Shown piece after piece: positions 7,757 to 15,217 of a stretch of 17,496 bases of DNA. Position 1 is the stretch's first letter; each line of letters begins with the position of its first letter. The stretch covers positions 1-17,496 of the forward strand of contig JBPCOJ010000026.1 of assembly GCA_051000345.1 (NCBI GenBank). Direction: 5' to 3'. The position numbers and the translations under genes are program-made. Origin of the DNA: JBHENC01 sp051000345. GTDB lineage: Bacteria; Acidobacteriota; Blastocatellia; Pyrinomonadales; Pyrinomonadaceae. The notes under the pieces are model-generated. The model searched no databases. It was given only the letters and a program-made list of their open reading frames with translations, and was not told the DNA's origin.

Positions 7757-7856
7757 ATTGAAATTACGAATGAAGCTTAACAACTGAGTATCTTATCGTA
7801 TCTGATGCGGCACGATTACATCTTCATCATTCATCTGTTCCGAACCGTAATAATGA

Positions 7857-8668
7857 GCAGTTATCAAACCGCACCGTGCGGCGCTTGCCGGACTTATCAT
7901 TGTTGTGATGCTTGTTGTCCTTGCTCTCGCCGCGCCCGTCATCGCGCCGCATGACCCGGCAGCGCAGCATCCGGCGCAACGCCTTGCCTCGACCAGCCTC
8001 GCATTTCCGCTCGGCACGGATAATCTAGGCCGCTGCTTATTGAGCCGCCTGCTCTACGGCGCGCGCGTCTCGCTGGCGACTGCTGGCGCAGCCTCTCTAA
8101 TCGTTTTACTTATCGGCGGCAGCCCCGGCGCAGTGGCTGGCTACGCTGGCGGGTGGGTAGATATATTTATCATGCGCGTCGTGGATGTACTGCTCGCTTT
8201 TCCACTGCTTGTGCTGGCGCTGGCGATTACAGGGTTCATCGGCGTCGGGATGAGCAGCGTGCTGATCGGAGTTGTCAGCGTGTGGTGGGCAGCCTATGCA
8301 CGCATTGTACGCGGGTTGGTTCTCTCATTCCGCGAACGTCCCTTTATCGAAGCGGCACGAAGCGCGGGCGCGCGACCGGCGCGCCTTATCATCTGTCGTG
8401 TGATTCCGAATGTGATCTCACCTATCATCGTGCTTGCCTCGCTGGAGATGGGGAGTTTGATTTTAGCGATTTCGGGCTTGAGCTTTCTAGGTCTCGGCGC
8501 GCAGCCGCCGACGCCCGAATGGGAGCGATGCTGAACGACGGGCGGCCATTTCTTCAGAGCGCGCCGCAACTAATGATCTATCCGGGATTGATGATTAGCT
8601 TTGCCGTGCTGGGCTTCAATCTTCTCGGTGACGGATTGCGGGACGCGCTCGATCCTCGTTTGAAATAA
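7857..8668 (+). pseudogene. DppC/NikC-type ABC transporter permease, frameshifted
   Basis: This is an inner-membrane permease of the peptide/nickel ABC family. The frame opens at 7857 (HRAALAGLIIVVMLVVLALAAP, first membrane helix, then the family's APHDP) and runs through LGTDNLGRCLLSRLLYGAR, further membrane helices, the EAA loop EAARSAGARPARLIICRVIPN and LSFLGLGAQPPTPEW. At 8521-8523 the run GGG should be GGGG: the frame stops at 8532-8534 instead of reading EWGAMLNDGRPF. The rest (LNDGRPFLQSAPQLMIYPGL to DALDPRLK) continues in the next frame to 8668. No in-frame ATG precedes the first helix (only GTG7905 inside it), so the 5' end is also damaged. No DppB/NikB or ATPase gene adjoins it. Either a real pseudogene or a one-base assembly error at the G run. 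Confidence 0.85.
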
Positions 8669-8727
8669 CTGCCGTAACATTCCGAATATAATCAACTGCC
8701 CTTATCCGTTTTTCCGAAGAAAGCTGT

Positions 8728-8756
8728 TTGACAAATAAACGCCGAAGGTTTATTTA
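8728..8756 (+). promoter_or_regulatory. Sigma70-like promoter with overlapping palindromic operator, upstream of the TonB receptor
   Basis: TTGACA (8728-8733) is separated by exactly 17 bases from TATTTA (8751-8756). A perfect inverted repeat, AAATAAAC (8733-8740) and GTTTATTT (8748-8755) with a 7-base centre GCCGAAG, lies across the spacer and -10. It is therefore placed where a repressor would block RNA polymerase. Transcription would run into the receptor gene starting at 8900 with a leader of about 135 bases. The rest of the 231-base gap (8669-8899) shows no recognisable riboswitch. Confidence 0.5.
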
Positions 8757-8899
8757 AGAGCTTCGCTTCGATTATTCGCACTCGGTTCTAAAATCAAAAA
8801 TCCTACGGCAAAGAGCGGCGTCCAACTGCGACTCCCAGCAATTTCATCCGGCAGGAAATCAGCGTTCTAAACTTCTAAACAGTAACTACGAAGTCTCCT

Positions 8900-11245
8900 A
8901 TGAATATACTTTTCTACAAATCTTATTTCGGCTCAATGAACTCATGCAGCATTTTGTTACTCGCTGTAATGGCGCTAATGCTTTGCCCGTCGCTCTCGCA
9001 CACGACACGGGCGCAAACCGTTTCGACTGCGATTATTTCAGGTACGGTCACCGATCCGCTCGGCGCGTTGGTGCCGGGTGCGACAGTCGAACTTCGCAGC
9101 ATTGCCGGCAATAAATTGAGCAGGCAAATCACGAATGAGACAGGGCAGTATACCTTTGCGCGTGTGCCGTTCGGCGAATATAAAGTTACCGTCGTCATGA
9201 AGGGTTTTCATCAAGGCGTCGCTTCCATAATCAACGTCGAGGCGGCGCGAAATTATCCGCTAGACGTTTCGCTTGAAGTGACTGATGTGCTGGAGAGCGT
9301 CGTCGTAACCGGCACGCGCAGCGAACAGGAAATCGGCAAGATCGCCAGCGCGGTCAGCGTCATCACGAGAGATGAGATACAAAAGGGACAGCGCGTCAGC
9401 ACTTTGGAAGAATCGCTGAAGCGCGTTTCGGGCGTGCGCGTCGAAGATGAACTCGGCGGCAACGGATCGCGCGTCCGCATCATCGTTCGCGGCGCTGGCA
9501 CGCGCGCCAACAGCCCTGCGGGTTCCGGCGTGCGCGGCGTGAAGGTATTGGTTGACGGGCTTCCTAAAAATAACGCTGGCGGTTCGGCGCAAGACTTAAC
9601 CAACATCGATTTGCAATCGGCGCAGCGCATCGAAGTGCTGAAGGGGCCGTCATCGGTTTTGTACGGCAATCAATCCGGCGGCGTCGTGAACATCCTGACT
9701 GAAGACCCGCCTGCCAAGCCCACATTCGCTTACAGGCAAACCTTCGGAGCCTATGGTTTGTACAAAGAGCATTTCAAGGGCGGCGGGCAATACGGCAAGT
9801 TCGGCTTCTTCGGCAGCGTCTTTCGTAACGATCAAGACGGCTACCGCGCGCAATCGAAATTTCACAACACGGGCTTTCACTCGAAGCTGAATTACAACAT
9901 TAACCCTCGCTCGAATTTGTTGTTGATTTTCGACTACGATAATAATTACCAGCAATCGCCGGGGCCTCTCACCGATGCCAGATTCCGGCAAAACCCGCGA
10001 CAGGCCGATCCGATTTTCTTGCGCAACGACGTGTTCGCGGTGGTGAAGGAGTTTCGTTTCGGCGCGATGTATCATAGAGAGCTTTTCGGGAAGGACGATC
10101 TGGAAGTGACCACGTATGTCGCGCCGCGCCGCTTGGGGCCATTCCAGCAAATCGGCGTTCTCATCGCACAGCAATTCGTCAATCGCGGCTTCAACACGCG
10201 CTATCTCAATTATCATTCCGTCGGCGGGTTCGGCAATCGCTTCACCGCCGGAATCGAATATCAAAATACGCCGATACGCACGACGACCACTAGCCGCATC
10301 ACGAATAAGGTCACATCGGATTTGAACGAGCACGCGAACACCGCCGGATCATACGTCTTGGAAGAGTTCAGCATCCTGCCTAATCTAACGCTGACGGCGG
10401 GCGGCAGATACGACTACATTCGTTTCCAATCGCAAAACTTTGCGACCAACTCTGCGGAAGTCGGGCGCATCTTCCGCAAGTTCACGCCGAAAATCGGCAT
10501 CGCTTATCAGGCGCTTCCCAATCTCTCCGTGTACGGCAATTTCAGTCGCGGTTTTGAAACGCCCGTCATCGGCGAATTGCGTATCCTGCCCGGCGGCGCA
10601 TTCGGATTCAACAGCAGCCTCGACCCGCAAACTTCTACCAACTACGAAGTGGGCGCTCGCGGAAGTTTCCTGCGGCGGCGCGGCACCTTCGATGTCGCGG
10701 CTTTTCGCCAGAACGTAAATAACTTCATTAGTCCCTTCGGGGCTTTCCCGAACAACTCTTTTCAGAACGTCGGCGACGTGAAGGAGAATGGTTTTGAACT
10801 CGCGTCTTCTTTAACGCTCGTCCCGCGCTTGGTTTTCACCACGTCATACACTTACTCGGATTTCGTGTTCAAGAGATTCAACAACGGCATCAGCAATTTC
10901 GCCGGTAATCGTTTGCCCGGCGTTCCCAAGCACAGCGTCTTCGGCGAACTGCGTTACGATTTGCCGGTAGGGATTTACGGCGCGGTGGAGAGCCAGTATG
11001 TCGGACGATTCTTTACGAACGATGCCAACCAGTTCACGAACGCGCCCTACTCCGTCACTAATTTGCGCTTCGGTTACCAGCAGCGCGAGGGCGATAGAAA
11101 AGTGCGCTTCTCGCCGTTCATAGGCATCAACAATATCTTCGACAGAAACTATTCCGCCTTCGATATTATCAACGATTCAGCGAGACGTTTCTACAATCCT
11201 TTGCCGCGCATTAATGTTTACGGCGGACTCGGCGTTTCCTTTTAA
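8900..11245 (+). CDS. TonB-dependent outer-membrane receptor with carboxypeptidase-regulatory domain
   Basis: This outer-membrane active transporter takes up a metal chelate or other small ligand, energised by TonB. The 781 residues contain a signal peptide with cleavage near TTRAQ/T (about 39), a carboxypeptidase-regulatory-like domain (about 44-125, ISGTVTDPLGALVPGATVEL) and a TonB-box-like stretch SVVVTGTR (133-140). The plug follows (about 145-265, with VLVDGLP and IEVLKGPSSVLYGNQSGGVVNI), then a 22-strand-type barrel ending in a terminal Phe (GGLGVSF). FecA/siderophore-type receptors share this layout. Extra N-terminal regulatory domains are common in Acidobacteriota and Bacteroidota. 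The binding-protein gene follows after 5 bases, so the two are co-transcribed. Its proximity to a [NiFe]-hydrogenase makes nickel a candidate ligand, but the sequence alone does not fix this. No clear ribosome-binding site precedes ATG8900; ATG8936 is an alternative. Confidence 0.92.
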   Translation: MNILFYKSYFGSMNSCSILLLAVMALMLCPSLSHTTRAQTVSTAIISGTVTDPLGALVPGATVELRSIAGNKLSRQITNETGQYTFARVPFGEYKVTVVMKGFHQGVASIINVEAARNYPLDVSLEVTDVLESVVVTGTRSEQEIGKIASAVSVITRDEIQKGQRVSTLEESLKRVSGVRVEDELGGNGSRVRIIVRGAGTRANSPAGSGVRGVKVLVDGLPKNNAGGSAQDLTNIDLQSAQRIEVLKGPSSVLYGNQSGGVVNILTEDPPAKPTFAYRQTFGAYGLYKEHFKGGGQYGKFGFFGSVFRNDQDGYRAQSKFHNTGFHSKLNYNINPRSNLLLIFDYDNNYQQSPGPLTDARFRQNPRQADPIFLRNDVFAVVKEFRFGAMYHRELFGKDDLEVTTYVAPRRLGPFQQIGVLIAQQFVNRGFNTRYLNYHSVGGFGNRFTAGIEYQNTPIRTTTTSRITNKVTSDLNEHANTAGSYVLEEFSILPNLTLTAGGRYDYIRFQSQNFATNSAEVGRIFRKFTPKIGIAYQALPNLSVYGNFSRGFETPVIGELRILPGGAFGFNSSLDPQTSTNYEVGARGSFLRRRGTFDVAAFRQNVNNFISPFGAFPNNSFQNVGDVKENGFELASSLTLVPRLVFTTSYTYSDFVFKRFNNGISNFAGNRLPGVPKHSVFGELRYDLPVGIYGAVESQYVGRFFTNDANQFTNAPYSVTNLRFGYQQREGDRKVRFSPFIGINNIFDRNYSAFDIINDSARRFYNPLPRINVYGGLGVSF

Positions 11246-11265
11246 TCGACATGTTAATCGACATG
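11242..11265 (+). repeat. 12-bp perfect tandem duplication over the receptor stop/binding-protein start
   Basis: TTAATCGACATG occurs twice in direct succession (11242-11253 and 11254-11265). The first copy contains the receptor's TAA stop; each copy ends in an ATG that is in frame for the next gene. The duplication therefore adds exactly four codons to the start of the binding protein. Confidence 0.9.
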
Positions 11266-12843
11266 CGCAACGTTTATTCAATTTCGCGCCGCCGCCGACT
11301 CACGCCTGTTTGGTTTTTAAGCTTATGTTTGACGCTTCTTCTGCTGTGTGCGAGTTGTCAGCGCGGCGCGGAAGGCAATCGTAAGCAGGCGCATGAATTG
11401 ATTGTCGGCGCCGGCACGGATGTCGCCGTCAGTGGTGCCTTCCAAGCGAGTTTGGGTGTGTATCCGCTTAACGTCAACGTCGCCGAGCCGCTCGTCAAAC
11501 TCTCGCCTGATTTCAAAATCGAGCCGTCTCTCGCCGCGAATTGGGAATTTCGGGGACAGAATACATGGCGGTTTTCCCTGCGGCGCGGCGTGCGCTTTCA
11601 TGACGGACAGGAGTTCAATGCGCGTGCCGTCGAGCAGTCTTTCCGGCGTCATGCGAAGGAAAATTCCGGCTATAGTTTTATCAATGAAGATTCAGTCAAA
11701 ATTGTTGACGATTATACGGTTGACATCACGCCGTCGAAGCCGAACATTCCGCTCCCGCAGCAACTCGTGCATCCCAATTACAGTATCTTTGCGCCGAACA
11801 CGGATGCTTCCGTCAAGCCAATCGGGACAGGGCCGTTTCGCTGGGTGGATTACAAAAGAAATGAGCGCATAATCGTCGAGCGCAACAAAGATTACTGGGG
11901 AGAAAAGGCTGTGCCGGAGCGAATTACCTTTCGCTTTTTCCCTGATGCCACGACGAGAGTTCTGGCTCTTTTGTCTGGCGAAATAGATCTCGTGATGGAT
12001 TTCCCGCGCGAACAAGTCTCGACGATCACAGCCCGCCCGGATTTCGCGTTGGCGCGCGCTCCCGTCGGGCTGACCCTTAGCCTGCAAATCAACAGTCATG
12101 GTCAAGCGCCATTCAACTTACTTTCAGACCGCACGCTGCGAAAAGCGATAGGGCTTTCCCTTAACCGTCAGGAATTAGTTCAGAAAGTATGGAACGATGA
12201 AGGCTCTGACGTGCAGAACATGACCGTCCCGGCGATTCTCGGCTCCTATGCTAACATCGTTCACGGTTTCGCTTACGACCCGCAACAGGCGGCGCAACTT
12301 CTTGACGCAGACGGATGGCGCACAGGACATGACGGAGTGCGCGTTAAGGACGGGCGCAGACTACAACTCGCGCTCGTCGCCAACACTGAACTCGAGACAG
12401 GGACGGTGGAGTTTGTGCAGGCGCAACTGCGCCGAATCGGAATGGATGTGCAGTGGATAAGGTTGCCGGACATAGGCACTTATGCTTCGCGTCTGAACGC
12501 GGGCGAGTTCGATCTTAACCTAGGCATGTCGAATCAAAACGACGGCAACCCGCTTTTTCTGCCCGCGCTCATTTATTATTCCAAGTCGGGCAGGCCATTT
12601 GCGCGCTGGTATTACGCGGGCCAGGAGTTTGACAATGTGGTGGAAGCGGGCATGAACGCGCCCGATCCGGCGGAGGTGCAGCGTCTTGCCGCCGAAGCAA
12701 TACACATCGCCGTCGATGAAGAAGCCGTGAACATTCCCGTCGCCGGAGTGTTCCGCCTTTACGCGCTGAAGAATACCGTGAGCGGCTTTGCGCCTCACCC
12801 GTCACAGACAAACCAATCATGGACGCGCATCGACATTAGATAA
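11251..12843 (+). CDS. Extracytoplasmic solute-binding lipoprotein, NikA/DppA family (SBP_bac_5)
   Basis: This is the periplasmic binding component of an ABC importer for peptides, nickel or opines. The start is ATG11251 or ATG11263 (the second copy of the tandem repeat). A basic n-region (SRRRR), a hydrophobic stretch and CASC-QRG indicate a lipoprotein anchored at C36. Family marks include LVKLSPDFKIEPSLAANW (about 82-99), FSLRRGVRFHDGQEFNA, KPIGTGPFRW, RNKDYWGE and RKAIGLSLNRQELV. Length (530) is normal. It lies 5 bases after the TonB receptor. The only ABC permease nearby (7.9-8.7 kb) is broken and no ATPase is present, so it must work with distant partners or be an orphan. NikA-like nickel binding fits the hydrogenase next door, but dipeptide binding cannot be excluded. 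It converges on the HxlR gene with a 10-base gap. Confidence 0.9.
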   Translation: MLIDMRNVYSISRRRRLTPVWFLSLCLTLLLLCASCQRGAEGNRKQAHELIVGAGTDVAVSGAFQASLGVYPLNVNVAEPLVKLSPDFKIEPSLAANWEFRGQNTWRFSLRRGVRFHDGQEFNARAVEQSFRRHAKENSGYSFINEDSVKIVDDYTVDITPSKPNIPLPQQLVHPNYSIFAPNTDASVKPIGTGPFRWVDYKRNERIIVERNKDYWGEKAVPERITFRFFPDATTRVLALLSGEIDLVMDFPREQVSTITARPDFALARAPVGLTLSLQINSHGQAPFNLLSDRTLRKAIGLSLNRQELVQKVWNDEGSDVQNMTVPAILGSYANIVHGFAYDPQQAAQLLDADGWRTGHDGVRVKDGRRLQLALVANTELETGTVEFVQAQLRRIGMDVQWIRLPDIGTYASRLNAGEFDLNLGMSNQNDGNPLFLPALIYYSKSGRPFARWYYAGQEFDNVVEAGMNAPDPAEVQRLAAEAIHIAVDEEAVNIPVAGVFRLYALKNTVSGFAPHPSQTNQSWTRIDIR

Positions 12844-12853
12844 AGTCGCGCTG

Positions 12854-13237
12854 CTATTTCCGCGAAGCGAATTTTGAAAAGTTAAAGAGGCTTTTGCGCA
12901 TCGCCTCGCCCTTCTTCGTTAAAGTGTACTCGACTCGCGGCGGTATTTCCTCAAACATACGGCGCGTGATTAATCCTGCCTGTTCGAGTTCGACAAGCCT
13001 GATGGTAAGCGTCGATGAACTCATGTCATCCATTTCGCTTCTTAAATCGCCGAAGCGCATAACCCCGCGTTCGCCAAGCAGGAACAGCAATCGCAGCGCG
13101 TATTTGCGTCCGATGATTTGCACGAGTCCTGTTGTGGAGCAAAGACATTCATGGCTGTCCGTCTGAGCACCAGCGACGACGCGATCCATGCACCCGCAGG
13201 CATTCGCTTCCGGCACAGTTAAAATCGGTAATCCCAT
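12854..13237 (-). CDS. HxlR-family winged-helix transcriptional regulator with two CxC pairs
   Basis: This 127-residue DNA-binding protein is the last gene of the minus-strand run, 31 bases after the DUF1440 gene. The HxlR winged helix is clear: IIGRKYALRLLFLLGERGVMRFGDL (about 41-65), SSTLTIRLVELEQAGLITRR (recognition helix region, 74-93) and the wing with PPRVEYTLTKKG (99-110). HxlR proteins normally have one conserved N-terminal Cys (HypR/QorR-type redox sensing). Here the roughly 30-residue N-terminus has four: C14-G-C16 and C31-L-C33, which could sense redox state or bind a metal or Fe-S cluster. Position suggests it regulates the hydrogenase operon or the adjacent transport genes, possibly through the palindrome at 8733-8755. 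Family is sure; the regulatory target is inferred. Confidence 0.9.
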   Translation of the reverse strand: MGLPILTVPEANACGCMDRVVAGAQTDSHECLCSTTGLVQIIGRKYALRLLFLLGERGVMRFGDLRSEMDDMSSSTLTIRLVELEQAGLITRRMFEEIPPRVEYTLTKKGEAMRKSLFNFSKFASRK

Positions 13238-13268
13238 AAAAGAATCTCAGACACTCACAACATTTTGC

Positions 13269-13856
13269 TCACAATGCCTTGCGCACGATGCCGCGCACGA
13301 TTTCAGTTGTCAATCCGTAAACGAGATGCGACGACAGCGCATAAGCGTGAACCGAGAGCGGGTACTCCGCAGATGTGTTCGAGAGACCGAGCGCGGGAAC
13401 CACGCCCTCGTCTGCGGCAATCCAGATCAGCGCGCCATACGGCAATCCCGCGCCGATAGTAGAGACGGGCAAAAGTTCGGCTGCCGCGCCGTAAACCGCG
13501 CCCATCGAGATGCCGTAAGCGTAGTGGAGCGCCGTGCCGCCCGTGGCCTTCCCGCTCTTTGTCAATTCATGATCGAAGACGCCCACCGAAATCGCGTTGG
13601 CAAGCCGCTCCGCCGCATCATCCGTCTTATCGTCCTTGCCGTGTTTTTGCAGTTCGCGCCCGATGCCGTGTTGCGGAGAGCCTTCCTGTAAGGACTGCGC
13701 GCCGTGCGATTTTCCGACGCCGCCGATTAACTTGCCCATCGCAGATTGATACTGGTTCATCACGACGGACGCCGCCATTCCGCCGATGATGCCCGCCGCA
13801 AGTCCTTTCAGTACATTGCCTTCGCGCCGGACTTTCCGTTGCTTAATCTTTTTCAT
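13269..13856 (-). CDS. DUF1440 family membrane protein
   Basis: This is a 195-residue inner-membrane protein of the DUF1440/YagU-like family. A basic start (MKKIKQRKVRR) leads into a glycine-rich membrane helix (LKGLAAGIIGGMAASVVM, 16-33). A hydrophilic loop of about 50 residues follows, then family motifs HYAYGISMGAVYGAAAELLP (111-130), GAGLPYGALIWIAADEGVVPALGL (135-158) and HAYALSSHLVYGLTTEIVR (170-188), giving three further membrane segments. A GAAGG-like ribosome-binding site precedes the ATG, 14 bases after the previous stop, so it is in the hydrogenase operon. The function of DUF1440 is not known; in this setting a role in membrane attachment or metal handling is possible but unsupported. 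Confidence 0.8.
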   Translation of the reverse strand: MKKIKQRKVRREGNVLKGLAAGIIGGMAASVVMNQYQSAMGKLIGGVGKSHGAQSLQEGSPQHGIGRELQKHGKDDKTDDAAERLANAISVGVFDHELTKSGKATGGTALHYAYGISMGAVYGAAAELLPVSTIGAGLPYGALIWIAADEGVVPALGLSNTSAEYPLSVHAYALSSHLVYGLTTEIVRGIVRKAL

Positions 13857-13870
13857 GTGCCTTCAGCCTT

Positions 13871-14272
13871 TCAGGAATGTTGATGCGCTGCGCCAGCCGG
13901 CGAAAGATGCTTGCACGGTTCAGTCGATTCAGGATCATTGCAGTCGCAGTTGGGATCATCACACTCGAAGTGGCCCGGCTTGAGCATCGATTCGAACTCG
14001 TCTGCGAACCGTCGCCCGCCCTCTTGCTGTCCGAGAATCGTCAAAGCGTATTTGTTCGCACCGGCGCGTTCGAGCATCCCGCTTGCAACCATGCCTTCGA
14101 GATTGTCGATAAGGAGCGATTCTTCCGCCTGTAGAAACTTTTGCAAATCGGAAAGGGCAAACTCCTTCCCCAAACCCTCGCCGCTCATCCAGTACATCAC
14201 CTGCAAGATTTCATCGCGCCAGTAAATGCCTTCGAGCGATTCTTCGTAGTTATGTTTTTCATGCCCGGACAT
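13871..14272 (-). CDS. Winged-helix-like hydrogenase-operon protein with Cys/His-rich C-terminal tail
   Basis: I do not recognise a named family. The 133-residue protein has a predicted helical/winged-helix body (about 12-95: LQKFLQAEESLLIDNLEGMVASGMLERAGANKYALTILG pattern, helix-turn-helix then a Y-x-LT-x-G wing). A metal-ligand tail follows: H101, C104, C109, C111, C120, H122, H130, H132 (CDDPNCDC then CKH). GGAGA lies 4 bases before the ATG, and the gene begins 9 bases after the NifU/Rieske stop, so it is in the operon. The Cys/His tail suggests metal or Fe-S binding; a metallochaperone, an assembly factor or a metal-responsive DNA-binding protein are all possible. Confidence that it is a real gene is high; function is unknown. 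Confidence 0.8.
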   Translation of the reverse strand: MSGHEKHNYEESLEGIYWRDEILQVMYWMSGEGLGKEFALSDLQKFLQAEESLLIDNLEGMVASGMLERAGANKYALTILGQQEGGRRFADEFESMLKPGHFECDDPNCDCNDPESTEPCKHLSPAGAAHQHS

Positions 14273-14281
14273 AACTTCTCC

Positions 14282-15217
14282 CTATGAGATAGCGACCTTT
14301 ACTTTGTCGTCTTCGATTTTCAGCGGCAGCGATTGCAGCCGCAGTTCAGGATGCTCGACGCATCTTCCTGCGCGTCCCAAATCATATTTATAACCATGAC
14401 ACGCACAGACGAGCATAGGGCTATCGAACACCGCATCGTCAAGCGGTTGTTGATTTACAGCACAGGCGTTGAGGTAAGCGTAGAACTCTCCGCCGAGTTT
14501 ACAGATTAGCAAATTGATTTCGGCGTAACTGATTATCTTAAATTGTTCGTCCTCGAAGCCCAGCGAGCGAACGATTGAAACCCATGTGCCGCTCACTTTT
14601 CGCGTGTCGGGCGGCGGTCTTTTAATCTGCACTAACTTGACGGGTTGCTGCGACTCGCTTCTTGGAGGAGCGATGATCGAGCCTAACAGTGCGGCGGCTT
14701 TGGCTGTGGCTTCGATTTGTTCGGTCATGCCTTCGATGTCGATGCCTAAAAGATCGGGCGCGGCCACGTCGAGAACTTTTTCGATTTCGAGTTTTAATGC
14801 CGCCAAGGGCGGAGCGCCTTTGCCGCTTCGCATCAGGCGCAACTGCGCGCGCCCTTTATCCACACAGAGCAACTCAACATCGCAGCCTTGGGAAAGCAAA
14901 AGCGGGCGCAACTCGTCAATCGCCGCCGCCACTCTTGCAGGCAATTCAACGGGCAGCAGACCGTGAATAAGCAAGATGGCGCGGATAACATCGTCCACGA
15001 GCAAGCGCGAATGTATTTCCGATTTAAGCGGCAGCGACTCGAAGGTTGCAAGGATGCGCCGCAAAGCATCGCCGTGCAGTTCGAGAATGATTTGCACGAG
15101 GTCTAGAACTTTGTTTCGCAGTTCCTCATCAGGGTATGCTTCCAGTTCTTCGACGAGCGCGCTTAATTGATTGACGATTTCTTCGGCATCACGCTCTGGA
15201 ATTTCCACGTCGCTCAT
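14282..15217 (-). CDS. Hydrogenase-associated NifU-like/Rieske-like fusion protein (HhyE/HucE type)
   Basis: The 311 residues comprise a helical N-terminal region (1-95), a NifU C-terminal-like domain (about 98-165, DELRPLLLSQGCDVELLCVD then LKLEIEKVL) and a Rieske-like domain (about 208-311). Proteins of this build are encoded with high-affinity hydrogenases (HucE/HhyE in mycobacteria) and are thought to help electrons leave the enzyme or aid assembly. Ligands are altered. The NifU CxxC site reads SGKGAP (G132, A135). The first Rieske motif C-x-H reads C252-A-V254-N, while the second is intact (C271-A-C273-H274-G). C286 in GRAGRC is an additional Cys. The start overlaps the protease stop by one base (TGATG). 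Domain order is firm; whether it carries a cluster is open. Confidence 0.85.
   Translation of the reverse strand: MSDVEIPERDAEEIVNQLSALVEELEAYPDEELRNKVLDLVQIILELHGDALRRILATFESLPLKSEIHSRLLVDDVIRAILLIHGLLPVELPARVAAAIDELRPLLLSQGCDVELLCVDKGRAQLRLMRSGKGAPPLAALKLEIEKVLDVAAPDLLGIDIEGMTEQIEATAKAAALLGSIIAPPRSESQQPVKLVQIKRPPPDTRKVSGTWVSIVRSLGFEDEQFKIISYAEINLLICKLGGEFYAYLNACAVNQQPLDDAVFDSPMLVCACHGYKYDLGRAGRCVEHPELRLQSLPLKIEDDKVKVAIS

Noticed and set aside
8669..8899. Riboswitch (cobalamin or NiCo type) in the leader of the TonB receptor
   Set aside because: I looked for conserved boxes and paired stems and found none; the gap is also short for a cobalamin riboswitch plus expression platform. The palindromic operator explains regulation more simply.
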